64,000 nt of DNA from assembly GCA_029931535.1 (NCBI GenBank), contig JAQPZY010001334.1:434001-498000 (forward strand). The letters run 5' to 3'. The notes under the pieces were generated by a model, which saw nothing but the letters and a program-made list of their open reading frames with translations, searched no databases and was not told where the DNA came from. Below, piece by piece: positions 1 to 12,899 of the stretch. The position numbers and the translations under genes are program-made. The stretch comes from Margaritifera margaritifera. Its lineage: Eukaryota; Mollusca; Bivalvia; Unionida; Margaritiferidae. Each line of letters starts with the position of its first letter. Within the stretch, counting starts at the first letter, position 1.

Positions 1-570
1 CAATTTTCATCTGGCGCGCGCCTTGACGAGACATATGATGGTATTAAAGTTCTTTTAAAAATAACGTGAAGTGAAAAAAAAATATAAATTGTTATTTCCC
101 ACATACAAAAAAAAAATCACTGAATTTAACTAATATATACAATAACGGTGATTAGAGTCTGAAGCACATTCGAATTCACGGACATTGTGCGAAAGTCGAC
201 ACCTATGCCTTGTATGTGATGAAATAACGTTATTTTTACCGTATAAGGCATAAAGTCATATAATACAGGTTTAAAATCGAATAAAATTAACAAACCCAAT
301 GAAACGGTACACTTAAAATCACATACATGAAATATAAGTGGTTAACATTTGTGTGAAATAGAAGGACATCAACATTGATACAAAGAAACAATAACATTTT
401 AGTGATTCAGAGTAATTTTATTTTGCTTTTCTAATTCTTAGACTTGTTAATTATCTACAGAATCACATTTTGCTTTGTACCAGTAAGAAGTAGTAAGTTA
501 AGAGACCTTTGCAAAAACTTAAGCCCTACAAAAAGAAACTAATTGGTTAACAGGAAAAATGTGATAAAAC

Positions 571-683
<113 letters not shown>

Positions 684-872
684 TGCTTTTACTTCATGTG
701 ACATCTGCATAATGAACATTTTGATTTGCTCGGGAAACGAATCTGCTTCTTAAATATAATTTGGAAACATTTATCTAATCTGACATCGTACGCAATTAGC
801 ACTACTCATTCAGTTTAGTAGATCAATACAACTGTCATACATTTTGACAATCTTAACCTCATACGTTTTCAG

Positions 873-1022
873 GGACCTTGGGATAAACAGGCTGCAGTAT
901 ATACCAGAGGCCTTGAAAAGGAGCGATGTGTTTCCAGCAATAAGAACTCTGCTTTTAAATAACAATCTCTTAACCTTCGTAGAAACTATGACATTTTTCA
1001 ACCTTTCAACTCTATTGACGCT
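873..1022 (+). CDS. Exon 1 in window: leucine-rich repeats
   Basis: A 150-base exon after ttttcAG, ending before GTaata, with phase 2 introns on both sides. It reads DLGINRLQYIPEALKRSD and then TLLLNNNLLTFVE, the LxxLxxNxL pattern of about two LRRs. The phase 2 start means upstream exons lie outside the window. Bases 1-872 contain no exon I can support, only AT-rich sequence and a (TA)n(TG)n microsatellite. The following intron (1023-1531) shows nothing notable. Confidence 0.82.
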
Positions 1023-1531
1023 GTAATATATATATAGCACATTTTAACATACATTTGTAACAAATCAATCGATAAATTAATCAATATATGACGTAATCGA
1101 ATATTGAATATACCCTATCTATACCAGCAAGATTTTAAGTAATTGATATTTTAAAATCAGCTAAGTGGCGAACCATCATCAGAAGGAACGTCATTTTAAA
1201 GGACCATGTTTTATATATTTTTCGCACGAAATATTAGCAGCAAAAGTCTTCACGTATGATGTCAACTACACCTTACTGCTTGTAAAACAAAATTATAGGA
1301 GCTACATTTTGAAGATTTTTATTCGAGATTCATGAGTTGTGCAGAAAATATTAAATCTCGTTGAATTTTTATCAGATATTTTCAGATGTTAATAAGTAAA
1401 AGTATAATTTATTCTAAACAAGTTTTTGACGTTGTTATTATTATTATTTTTGTCATGCTTTCATATATTTTAGAATTACAGCAGGTATTATGCTTCTGAG
1501 TTTTGCATTTATAAATTATCAAATTTTTCAG

Positions 1532-1597
1532 GAACCTAGACTCCAACAGTATTGTTGTCATCGAGAATGAATCTTTTCCGTTACAAATACAATATTT
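1532..1597 (+). CDS. Exon 2: single leucine-rich repeat
   Basis: A 66-base, 22-codon exon after ttttcAG, ending before GTaagt. It reads NLDSNSIVVIENESFPL, one LRR unit, with phase 2 boundaries like its neighbours. The short length is typical of one-repeat LRR exon cassettes. The intron that follows (1598-3312) holds a long (TA)n and a (GA)n tract and no exon that I can see. Confidence 0.75.
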
Positions 1598-2358
1598 GTA
1601 AGTAATGATAGGGATAATTTCAGACATTTTAAGCTGCATTGCCTCGGGAAATTTAGATAATGGCATAATGATTCCCTGTCTCTCCCAATGACGAATAATG
1701 AAAAATATTTTGCACAAATGTACACTAGAGTCAGGAAAAAAGGGAAGACTAAAACGTCCTGAGACTAGAGAGCATTGAAATATGCTGGGGTTATCTTTAG
1801 TACATTGTTCGTCACGCTCTGATACTACTATGCAAACAAGATCATCGTGGCACATTAAACTGTACACGGCCAAACAATGCTTAACTTAAAGGTAAAAGAA
1901 GTGTGGAGAACACCTGTTCTTACTGTATAAGTATCGTTATAAGATAATTTGGGCCCAACATAATTTTTTTATACCTATAAAAGTGTAATAGACCCAATCA
2001 ACAATTAAGCCAATGATCTAAACACGTGAACCTTTATGATCTGGGGAAAGCGGGTCTCGTTCTCAAAACCAACTCGTCACCGAATGTAATAAATCTATTT
2101 TGAGTCCACAACACCCTCCTAATGAAGACGAACCTAACAATCTGAGCGGATTTCAGTGATAAGACAATCATTTATCATATACTGGGACTGCATAAAACAC
2201 GCCAGAAATAATAGTTACAAAGCTGATTTTGAAAGTATTGCAGTTTTAAAGGTTAATGGAATTCAGACAATTACTATAAAAACCATTTTATATAGACAAA
2301 CAGTATTATGGAAACCTTAAGCTTTCGTTGACTTTGTGTATTTAGTTAGTAGTTATCC

Positions 2359-2483
<125 letters not shown>

Positions 2484-2684
2484 ACTTTTTTAATATGCAT
2501 TGTCTGTTAATCTTTTCAATATTTTGCTTTTGTTTTCGAAAATCCATAGTTTTATATACGCTATACTTGAAGCTTTCGAAAGTAATATAATGAATATTGA
2601 TTTAATAAAGTAAGTATAAGTATCAACGTAGAGGGTAGAGAGAGTTGGCATCCCACACAAAGTTTGAGGACCGAAAGATTCTGG

Positions 2685-2687
<3 letters not shown>

Positions 2688-2752
<65 letters not shown>
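2688..2752 (+). repeat. (GA)n microsatellite
   Basis: Uninterrupted GA tract of about 65 bases. Confidence 0.97.
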
Positions 2753-2754
<2 letters not shown>

Positions 2755-3312
2755 CAAAAAAGGGAGAACATCAACCTTGAACTGAGAGCATCATGGAATC
2801 CAGTGAACAATCTAATCAATTGCCCAGCATGCCTGCATAATCTTGTTATTGCTGGTCACTTTAGATTCAAAGTTGAACTAAGTCTATCGTTTTAAACAGA
2901 TCAGCTAATTACATAATTATATTTGCGTTGAAATTAGGAAAATGATTTGAAAAGAAGTGTACCTATCTAATGTTATGTATTATTTCAATTGGGTTTATGT
3001 AATTGATTAAATTGTTATATTTCATGTACGGGGGCTCGTGTTATTCTGTTCTATATATCTGATCAGATCCCTATTTATCCCATCTATAAAACTTCATATT
3101 TTATTTCACGATTTACTCGATCCGGGCAATAACACCGAGGTCGATCATCCTCTATATAACGATAACCAACCAAATCGTACACCTGTTACGAGAGGTGCGT
3201 TACATTGGGTTACATTACTTAACGCAGGGTCGGGCTGATGTAAATCTTCTCCTAACCTGTTGTGCTCATGTGTATTATACATAAATGTGCATTATTTTAT
3301 GTAATCTTTTAG

Positions 3313-3456
3313 AACTTTACAAAACAACAAATTCCGGTTTCGACATGACCATCCCTTTACCTACCTGGCCGATTTGGGGACATTAAGCCTGGCGAGCAAT
3401 AACATTGACATCTTACCACTCGATGCCTTTTCTCACTGCTATTCACTAGTAAGCCT
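3313..3456 (+). CDS. Exon 3: two leucine-rich repeats
   Basis: A 144-base exon after cttttAG, ending before GTgagt, phase 2 to phase 2. It reads TLQNNKFRFDHDHPF and then LGTLSLASNNIDILPLDAF, two LRRs of 24 residues each. The next intron (3457-6564) is about 3.1 kb of AT-rich sequence in which I see no exon, RNA gene or clear repeat family. Confidence 0.88.
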
Positions 3457-6400
3457 GTGAGTATTTTGTAATTGTAAGTTTTAAATGTACACTTTTGTTT
3501 CTAACAAATGGTCTGTTTAGGAAAGGTTGGCAACTGAAAATAATTAAAGGATACATTTTGAACCATCACAAGATTACTTGACTGTGTTAGAAGTTACAGT
3601 GGCAAATGTAGTCGGGTGGGAACAGTTGAAGACTTGACAAAATATTGATGAAAGAGTATTCTGTTAGTCATATTTTAATGCAAGGTAAGGTCCTATTAAT
3701 ATTATACTTTTGCAGTTGTAAAGTAATTCATACATGTGAATCTGATATCGTTTAAAAATATTTCTTTCAGATGTAGATATTGGACAGTTTACTAGCAGTT
3801 AAGAATTTAAACCCTTTGAATTCTAGTCTTGTAATAATCTAATGCAAGTAATTTCCCGATGTTTGTGCAGGAATAGAAAAACAGAACAAAATCGTTGTCA
3901 TGACTCAAATATAAAAAAATATGAGATATGAACAAATATGTTTGAAAGACATTAAAACTGACATCACAGCGATTACAAAAGAGAAGAACAGATAAAACAA
4001 CTGACCATAACATATGTTGACATGACTTTCATTTGAAAAGGATAAGACGGTTATATAAAAATTTAAATAATGTAGATAATATAAAGAAGAACAGATTGAA
4101 TTTAAAGCTATATACCAAACGGACGGTGGAAACATAAGTATTTTACATGGTTATGAAGCAGAAATATTATACATGAATACATTAAAAAAACTGTCAATTG
4201 AGGAACGAATTGTGATTGTATCATCAAACTTATAATATCTAGGCGAAGAAATGAGAATATTAAGGAGAAATCTCTGCAACATTATTTATATAAAAATACG
4301 TCAATTTCAAAGTTTAGTGAAGGATATAAATTCATAAGATTATAAACTTTCAATACAATTGGGCGTGTGTAGTAATATCATTGTATATGTTTGCTTATGC
4401 TAATAGAATTTAGGATAAATCAACAGATAATGGAATACATCATCGATATCATTTTTGTTAGAAGGGTAGCGTTTTTTCCCTAAATGTTTCATACCCTCCT
4501 TGCAGTCCGTTTGAACCGGTAGAATATGGTTTCCTGTTCTAAATTTTTAAAAATCTAGTGCTATTTTTCTTCTTAGAAATTCAAAGTATTTCTCAAATAT
4601 ATAGGCAAATTTGAATAGCATTTAGTTATTTCCTTTAGATGTCGCATTCACACGTTTGTACCAAGATTGCTTGAACCGGTCTAAGAATACTTTGACTATT
4701 TAATTCACATTTTTGAAATCATGTAAATTTGAATTAAGCCAAATGTCGTATTTACCTACTTCACGAAGTATACCTTTGGTATTTTCTATGCATCTGTAGT
4801 TATTCATTTCCGGAAGCTTTTGATAAATCAATACATACATGTTGTTTGTTTGACAGTAATTATATTAGTCCAGTAATCGATGATACTTGCCTTGATAACT
4901 ATGCACGTAACGTGATTGCCAAATTTCAGCTTATGACATGTATAGTGGAGTACTTTGCCTACTTTTGTGATATTTCATAAAATGAAGTATTAATTCATTC
5001 AAAAGTCCTCATAACTCTATTACTCACAAGAATATTAAAAACATAGGTAAAATTATTTAAGTTATTTTCAGTGTTAAATCTTGAGGTAAATTGTGGTTGT
5101 GTTTTACATGCAAAGTAAAATCATTACTTTCTAAGCTTGTTCTGCTAAATCTTTTCTGAACTTTAAAAATCTATAAAAAAAAATTATATAGAAATATGCC
5201 GAGATATTTATAGCTGTATACAACTTCTATTTCCTATTTTTACATCTTAAATACATATTTTCGAGATTTTCTATAATCAATTTTCAATTTGCATTGTAGG
5301 TATTATATTACAATGTCTTCAAAGCATATTTTGCAGAAATTCCGGGGATTCTACTATCCAAATTGTTACATCTGCATACAGTAATACAACAATTGCAACT
5401 GATTTAGTAATGTTAAAAGGTATTTCTGTTCCAAAATTTATGTTGGATAAAAAGCATGCTTCAAGATCATTTAAGAAGACGGAGAACAGCATTGGCGATC
5501 AATGTTCACACAGCCTAGCTCTACATTCACTGATACAATATTAAACTTGTGATACAGCAACACTTACATATGACTTAATGATTTGATACATATTTGAAAC
5601 AACATCCACAAAGTTACTCTGTATTGAAATAAAGCCTAATTTTCAAGCAATATTTCATATTCTTGCTAAAGAATTTCGATACTTTCATTTAGAAAGGCAG
5701 TCAATAGCTCACTAATGCAACTTAAAATAGTAATAGTTTTCAGGTTTAGGTCGATCCCCTTTTGTGTTTTATCAAGCCCTTCAACCCATGTTCCGGTAAC
5801 ATACCTATATATAAAATCAGGTTGAAAAGGGTAGCATAAATTGGTTACATATTATTTGTTGAAGATTGTATGTACTAAATAAAATGTAATTATTACCCGG
5901 TGCTCGTGGCCTAAGAATTAAGACGATAAACTCCCCATTCTTTACAACTCTGCTATAATTTGTACAAGCAATCAGGCCACCTTATACCATCTCAGTCGGT
6001 TTTGGAGGTAAGAGTTGTAAAATTGGTTAGACATTTCAAGTAGAGCATAATTTGCCTTGTCTGATGTTACGTGAGGAAATATCTTAATGGATTTGTATAT
6101 GACATATATCTGAAGAAAACTAAATGGGGCTCAGACAAACACTCGTGACTAGTTATTGTTAAAATGTCCTTTAGCTTTTTTGTAGTTTGACAATCAGTTA
6201 TAAACGGCAAGAAAGATGCATAGTCCCTTGATTTCTGTAGAGAACAAACTTTAACAGATGTATCACTTTAAAGACAAGGAGTTATAATTACATTTTATTC
6301 TCTTGTTGGGCAGGATTGATTGGCACCGCTGCAATTGCAAACGACATAACATGTTCCACCTTTTTGTTGAAAATTGTTCTCAAATATTGGTATTATGTAT

Positions 6401-6564
6401 TATAAATTAATTAACCAGTTACTGTATATAATGCTCTATATAATTACATTCATTATTGGATGCCTTTGCACATCATCAATGTTTAACGAAAAATCAACTA
6501 AAAGGCAGAAGTAAAATGTAATAGTAGACTGTTATATAATCGTGTTTTTTTCTCTTTTTTCAAG

Positions 6565-6708
6565 GTATTTGCAGAATAACAGAATACCAAGAATACGAAA
6601 GGTTCATTTTGAAAACTGTTCTAGGCTGGCTGTTCTATATCTATCTTCCAATGAAATTGGATGGATGGAGGACGGGACTCTCTCTCACCTTTCATCAATG
6701 AATATATT
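6565..6708 (+). CDS. Exon 4: two leucine-rich repeats
   Basis: A 144-base exon after ttcaAG, ending before GTaagt. It contains YLQNNRIPRIRKVHFENC and then LAVLYLSSNEIGWMEDG, two LRRs. Size and phase match exon 3, consistent with exon-cassette duplication. The short intron after it carries an (ATT)n tract that runs up to the next acceptor. Confidence 0.88.
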
Positions 6709-6988
6709 GTAAGTACTATATTTCGTCTTATTCATTACGTTGGTGTGAAGCTGTTTAAAATAATTTTAAAATATTCTATAAATAGGAATAAAATAATTTT
6801 ATAATTTTGTCTGAGAATATTTCAAGATTTTCAACAAGCGAGTTTAACGATTCTTTTCATTCGAAAGACAAATGTGCCATTTTAGGTGTGTTGTGATACG
6901 AAAAGAATATATAGCAGTAGAAAATGATTAATCTTGTTTATTGTGTTATATCTTACCCGTCATAATGAATAAATGAAATGATCATCGC

Positions 6989-6989
<1 letters not shown>

Positions 6990-7026
<37 letters not shown>

Positions 7027-7038
7027 TTATTATTATTA
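6990..7038 (+). repeat. (ATT)n microsatellite at an acceptor
   Basis: Triplet tract that ends three bases before the AG of exon 5, so it forms the polypyrimidine region of that splice site. Confidence 0.95.
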
Positions 7039-7041
7039 AAG

Positions 7042-7179
7042 GAGTCTGTATGATAATAAACTGTCACACCTACCTGCGGAAGGCACCTTTCATGATAAAT
7101 CTTTCGACACACTTAATCTTTCCAACAACAGGATTGTGTCTGTACCGTCACATATCTTCAAAAACGTTCGGGTGAACGG
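7042..7179 (+). CDS. Exon 5: two leucine-rich repeats
   Basis: A 138-base exon directly downstream of an (ATT)n microsatellite, acceptor attaaAG, donor GTaagt. It reads SLYDNKLSHLPAEGTF and then FDTLNLSNNRIVSVPSHIF. Phase 2 on both sides. The next intron (7180-7826) opens with a (CA)n tract and is otherwise unremarkable. Confidence 0.87.
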
Positions 7180-7205
7180 GTAAGTATAAGATTATGAGGC
7201 ATAGC

Positions 7206-7274
<69 letters not shown>
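7206..7274 (+). repeat. (CA)n microsatellite
   Basis: CA tract of about 70 bases with one interruption, 26 bases after exon 5. Confidence 0.97.
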
Positions 7275-7275
<1 letters not shown>

Positions 7276-7826
7276 GCATGGAAATTATGTGACGATAAGA
7301 GGAAAACATGTCAAGAAACAAATTCCTGTTCTAAAAGATGGTTAAAAAAATAGTTAAGTTTCTTAATCTAAAAAAAATAAATGTTTTCTTTTCAAATGAA
7401 TATAATAGCTTTACTTTTAAAGGTGTAGGCAATAATGTATACACCCAGTGTGAATAGAGATTTAATGATTACTGGTTACTTTTTTCTTCTAGTAGAAGGT
7501 GTTAACTTACAAAAAAATAAAATAAATAATTGCTTACAGCGATTGGAATAACCTAAAATTTATGTTTGAAGTAAATGTGCTGCATGTACTTAAAAGAAAA
7601 GCATTTATTTTAAGAGCATTAGTTTAAGCTAGACTTGCTCATCTGGAGCCCCATCGCCCCTTGTGTCTGGAGCAAGGACACAACTAAGGTTTCTTTTCAT
7701 CTTTTAATTGGAATGTGAAAGATCTGATAAATTTGTTTATTTTTGTGGAACATATTTACTTTTTAATTGATTTAATTTTTTTAAGTTTCTACTTTTTTTA
7801 TAAATATGTGCTTCTATTTTGTTTAG

Positions 7827-8507
7827 GTTTTATTTACAAACAAACAACATCGCATATATAGAAAGAGAAGCTTTTTCCACTATAACTGCCATAACTGGAA
7901 CTTTATTATACCCAATATTTAATCTTCAAGGCAACAAGATTCGGTGGCTTGAATCATATTCGTTCTCACTAGTGAGTGGATTTTATTACTTTTACTTAAA
8001 CAACATGTACATCACTGAAATTCCTAGCTTCGCCTTTTCGGAAGTGTCTGGACATGAGCTTCATCTTGAAGGCAACCCTATTCAGTATTTGGAATCATAT
8101 GCTTTCAGCAGAGTTAGTTTTTACATATTCAACATGAACAGTATGTCCTTCACTCAGCTCCCAAGCTTTGTTTTCAAGGATGTTACAGCAAATTATTTCT
8201 ATTTGAACAATGGTCAGATTCAAAACATATCTACGGAGGCGTTCTCTGGTGTGTCTGGATATGAACTTCATCTTGAGGGCAATCCTATTCGGCATCTAGA
8301 ACAGTACGCGTTTAAATCAGTTCATTTCGTTAATGGTGATTATGCTAACAACTATAGAGGTGATATATATTTATACGGAATTTTTCTCACTGAGATACCA
8401 AGCTTTGCCTTCTACGATGTTTCAACCGATTACATGCACCTAAATGATGGCCAGCTGCATACAGTACACAAAGAGGCTTTCTTTCATGTAAAAGTTTTGA
8501 AGGACAT
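7827..8507 (+). CDS. Exon 6: long exon with about nine leucine-rich repeats
   Basis: A 681-base exon (227 codons), far longer than the other LRR exons, with phase 2 ends and a GTgagt donor. It is open throughout and encodes about nine LRRs with unusually aromatic strands such as FYYFYLNNMYITEIPSFAF. A block of about three repeats occurs twice: HELHLEGNPIQYLESYAF near residue 75 and YELHLEGNPIRHLEQYAF near residue 145. This suggests duplication inside the exon rather than by exon shuffling. The following intron (8508-9278) holds a two-copy tandem repeat near 8982-9073. Confidence 0.92.
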
Positions 8508-8969
8508 GTGAGTAACCTTCCTATAGTTTCTCTCATAAGACAATACTATATAAGATAGAAAGGCTTGCTAAACGAAAGAAATAATTCAATATTCATTTAG
8601 ATGTGTTATCATACAAGGTAAAATAAATTGTCAACCTAAGTAAAAGTATTCTCCCCCAAATATACATGGAAACCGTTTGCAATGCTTATATAATGAAATA
8701 AATAGTTGTAAAAGCTTTTAAAACTTTGCTAAATACTATTGGAATATTATTTATACTAATTGTGTCAAAGATGTAGTTAAGACTACCTTTCTTGCGTGGC
8801 TTAAATAGTTGTGACATTACATACAGATATATAGGGAAATTTCTCTTTGCTACTCCGCATATTAAACAAAGGCTCGTATTTCATAACCCAGGCAAGAAAT
8901 GCATTTCATTGCAAATATCTAGCGATATGACATTACTATTTCATTTACTTCCTACATGACAGATTGGGA

Positions 8970-9073
8970 AAAGTTTGAGGATATGAAAGCTGCTACTAAC
9001 AATAAGGATGGGGCAATACTTTGAGTATGAAAGCTGCTAATAACAATAAGGATGGGGCAATACTTTGAGTATT
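8970..9073 (+). repeat. Tandem duplication of about 46 bp
   Basis: Two copies of tatgaaagctgctactaaca followed by ataaggatggggcaatactt, near-identical, in the intron after exon 6. Confidence 0.9.
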
Positions 9074-9278
9074 TGATGATGATATTACTCGTAATATTCA
9101 GCTAGAGAAACACAGATGCAGTTACTGAACACTCTAAATACAAAACGTATAAAAATAAATAAGTTTAACTAATAGTTTAAACTTTTGAATTTACGAGAGG
9201 TAGTTGAACAATGCTTACTAAATATAGTAACTACGCAACTTATTTATTTTGATAAATAAATCTGAAATATGATTTCAG

Positions 9279-9488
9279 TTATCTACGGAACAACAAGATA
9301 TCAACAATAACAGCACCTATGTTTGGCGGGGAATCTACCATCGGCGACTATCTGTACATGTCTTATAATGGTCTGAGAAATATAGACGGATACGGGTTCG
9401 CAAACGTTACAGTTGGTCAAATAGATCTCTCAAATAACTACCTTGTTATCTACCCCATAGCCTTAAAGAAGATTAACCCGTGGACAAT
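9279..9488 (+). CDS. Exon 7: three leucine-rich repeats
   Basis: A 210-base exon after gatttcAG, donor GTaaga, phase 2 to phase 2. It contains YLRNNKISTITAPMF, YLYMSYNGLRNIDGYGF and QIDLSNNYLVIYPIAL. The intron after it (9489-11219) begins within 40 bases with a long (TA)n tract and also has a second (TA)n, a (TGTA)n array and degenerate repeats at 10480-10900. Confidence 0.88.
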
Positions 9489-9520
9489 GTAAGAAAGCAT
9501 GTTATCTTTGAAGGGGAAAT

Positions 9521-9525
<5 letters not shown>

Positions 9526-9602
<77 letters not shown>
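9526..9602 (+). repeat. (TA)n microsatellite
   Basis: Pure TA tract starting 37 bases after the donor of exon 7. Confidence 0.97.
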
Positions 9603-9604
<2 letters not shown>

Positions 9605-10164
9605 TGCTTCAAAAGAATAGGAACAGAAATACAGATACATACATACATACATACCGTGGTTCTCGTTTGCAAAATTTTCCGAGTTTCATGTGTCATATTC
9701 AGTCTCTTAAGCATGGACACTCGGTCTCTTTTTTCCAGGATGAGATCTCTTAGCAAAAAGAAAATCAGGGTGGAAAGTCGCACCTTCGTATGCCAATATT
9801 TTTCTATTGTTCATTTTGCAGATGGCGCCTAGAATTAGGTCAAAACATTTTGGTTCTTTCCGTGATAGGCACGACAAACCCTTCTTTGATTTGTGTTATA
9901 CAACTTTGTTGGGCTGATGGCAGCATAAAATAAATATGTAGTTTACCAGTTTTAAAAAAGTTTATCATTTTTTATATTTCTTCTATCTTTTATCCTTTCA
10001 TAGTATATTTCCCCATCATTCAAACACTTACTAGTCAAGAATTTCTCTTGGCTTTTGTGTTTAGTTTTTGTTTTGTGGATGCAAATTGTTTCTTCCCTTG
10101 ACGATCAGCTTATTTAGCTCGAAACGGAAACTGTTTTGTTTTTGCGTCGTTAAACATTTTTGTG

Positions 10165-10168
<4 letters not shown>

Positions 10169-10241
<73 letters not shown>

Positions 10242-10359
10242 ACGCATATTCGTCTGTTTATCTACCTGTATTTCTGCCTGTATGTATGTATGTATGTATG
10301 TATGTATGTATGTATGTATGTATGTATGTATGTATGTATGTATGTATGTATGTATGTAT
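10169..10359 (+). repeat. (TA)n and (TGTA)n microsatellites
   Basis: (TA)n at 10169-10238 and a pure tetranucleotide TGTA array at 10279-10359. Confidence 0.97.
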
Positions 10360-10479
10360 TTGTGTCCTAGCTTACCAAATCACCTATTTTGTCGAGCTCA
10401 GTTTTGTGGGAAGAGAGACATAACATTCCCGTTTCTGATCGTCGTCACCAGTTAAGGGTTTTTTTTTGTTTAATTTGCA

Positions 10480-10900
10480 TATATTTCCTAAACTCCTTCA
10501 TAGATTCTCATCATTGCCACTTTTACCTCCCATGAAGGTTACAGTCATAAAAACTTCTCATTAATGTCTGCTTACTTTTTCAGTTGCTTATATTTACTAA
10601 ACTTCTTGATGCATTTTCTTCATATTTGGGATGAATCATTCTCAAACGAAGACAGATCATTCGGTGGCATATACATTTGTTCCTCTGGCCTTGGCGCTAA
10701 GGTCACAGTCATTGAAAAATTCCATTAGGTTTTGGTAAAAGTCGGTTTTTTTGCTTATGTTTTCGAAACCCCTTGATAGATTTATTCTGCGACATGCTCG
10801 CGCACCCCTTTTGACCCTGGAGTCAAGGTCACATGTTTCACAGCAATGCTTTGATCGTGGGCTCAACATGCGAGCTCTGGCCCTCTTGTTATATCGAACA
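10480..10900 (+). repeat. Degenerate repeat with aaggtca motifs
   Basis: A loosely periodic region in which aaggttacagtcat, taaggtcacagtcattgaaa and caaggtcacatgtttcacag recur about every 120 bases, with similar sequence such as ttgctta(t)...tttc(g)aaac-cc-ttgat between. It ends in a distinctive GC-richer segment. Family not recognised. Confidence 0.5.
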
Positions 10901-11219
10901 CCAAATTTTTCCTTAGTCTATACATCCTATGAATATGTTACAGTGTACCCAGTTTAAATTTCATGAATAACTTCAAAACACGACAATATTTGTATGTTGT
11001 TTTTTATATTGAGTTCGACGTTTATTAAAAAATAAATTGCCTCTGCTTGATCAAAAGTATAATCTGGAAATAAATAAAGATAAGATATTATGTACAATTG
11101 TAAAACCAGAATTAAAGTTTTAAAATTTTGGTCTGTGGGTCATTTTGATAAATTTCATATGTTGACTTCAAAGTATAATGAACATTTCAGGAACTTTTTT
11201 TTTTCTTCATGCAAACCAG

Positions 11220-11363
11220 AAATCTGGCGTCTAATCAGATAACCACTATCCCAGACACATCATTCGATGGCAGGACGAGCTTGAAGTATTTGTACCTCCA
11301 AAACAATGACATATCGAGAATACAGCGTGGGTTATTGTCCCCTTTGAGCAACCTAGATACTTT
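11220..11363 (+). CDS. Exon 8: two leucine-rich repeats
   Basis: A 144-base exon after aaaccAG, donor GTaagt. It encodes NLASNQITTIPDTSF and LKYLYLQNNDISRIQRGLL. It is the last exon before the Polinton-bearing intron. The gap to the next exon is 26.4 kb, of which 23.9 kb is the outer Polinton. Bases 11364-12893 are AT-rich intron with only a possible SINE tail near 12030-12090. Confidence 0.88.
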
Positions 11364-12893
11364 GTAAGTATCTCCTTCTCATATCTGAGGAATATATGTG
11401 ACAGTATTTTATTACTTGTCAATTTATATTATTTACATTATATTTATATTATATTGGAAACAAATGTGCAAGGAGTCCACTGGCTGACCTTCAAATCATA
11501 CGTTGAAAACTGTGATCAGCCATAATTTCTAACTTAGAGAAATGAGCTTGAATTATCCAAACTGACAAAAGTAGAATGTGGGGAGATTTTGTTAATAATC
11601 TATAATTAGCAAGGAAAGAGCAAGAAAAATAAAATGCGATCAGTGGTTAAAGGTTTGCATTGATCGCCAGTTCAGAATCTTATTTGTCCTTCTGAGCTCA
11701 TTAGCAGCTTCTGTTTCTCTGTAACAGTTTCTTCAAATTTCCAATTTTCATCTAACGCAAACGAGGAAAATAGACGTTATTCATACCATTATCAAGCTGA
11801 GTGAATAGAATAAATTTAGTATGGAAATCTTCAAGACAGTATGGATAATTTAAGGCATGTTGTCACCGTTAGCGTAGACAAGCTTTGCATGTAGCAGAAA
11901 ATTTCACTTCATGATTATTGTAATATACTTCGTCAATTCCCCACCCCCGTAAATATAAATGTACCTATGATCCTAAAGATTCTTTGTGCAATTCTGTACT
12001 TGCAATGTTACAAATTTTCTTTTAATCTACACCATATAGCCATTATTGTGCTGATGTGCCGTTAAACCCTAAATACATACATACATACCTATGAAGTATT
12101 CGGCAGCTACATTATCGAACAGATTCAAGCACATAAGCAAATCAACCAGGCAAAGATATGTCAGAAACATAGCATAGTGTTATAACGATGCTAAATGAAG
12201 TACATTCAAATTCATTCATAACGAAATCCAAGAGATCCCTAATACTACTTCGTTATATCAATAATTCGTTATATTACATACCTATACATGTTTTACTCAA
12301 GAAAGAGCCATTTTACTGTAATTTCCCAGAAGTAGGAAAACAATACTGATACCGTATGACCATACTCTCAAACGAGGTTGGAACTACTGGTTCCTCGTGG
12401 TTTGCTGGTGACAACTGAACAGGCGTGAACAACTATGCACTAACCTCACTTGACATACAGAGTAAATGAGTAACATTCCCTGTAACAAATCTGTATCATC
12501 AAGTTCCAACAGTTTGTCCAATCTCGCCGTAAATAACTGTAACAAATGATGCTGTCATTCCGATGCCATTCGGAGCCTCTCACAATGTCCCGCCAGAAAC
12601 AGTTGAACCGCTATTAGCCCGGCCTCTGATAAAAAAAAAACTTTCATAGCTATTCAGCTGGTGAAATCTGCAAAATTTGACAACTACACAATAAGTGTAA
12701 ATCACATATACGGGTCTGGTGCGCCCATGCGTCGAAGAATTCATGTTATTATCAGTGATACTTTTTAAATGAGTGACTACTTGTTTCACGCGCTTCAGTC
12801 ATAAAACTGCGATATTCATGTACATATCAGCTGTTAAAAATATAAATGGGTTTATGATTTAAGATAAAGTTCGTATTAATAAGCTTGAATGTT

Positions 12894-12899
12894 AAGTAA
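12894..12899. other. Target site duplication, left copy, of outer Polinton
   Basis: The six bases aagtaa lie just before the left inverted repeat. The six bases just after the right inverted repeat (36833-36838) are aagcaa, one mismatch. A 6-bp duplication is the known signature of Polinton/Maverick integration. Confidence 0.75.

Noticed and set aside
844..1026. Plus-strand open frame beginning with ATG at 844 as a gene start
   Set aside because: The ATG is upstream of a clear acceptor at 871-872; the exon frame is an internal LRR with a phase 2 start, so this is not an initiation site.
1409..1873. 154-codon minus-strand open frame
   Set aside because: It overlaps exon 2 on the other strand, has no recognisable domain and reads through AT-rich intron; probably chance.
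12020..12095. Possible SINE 3' tail (gtgccgttaaaccctaaatacatac)
   Set aside because: No head or body could be recognised upstream, so support is too weak for a feature.
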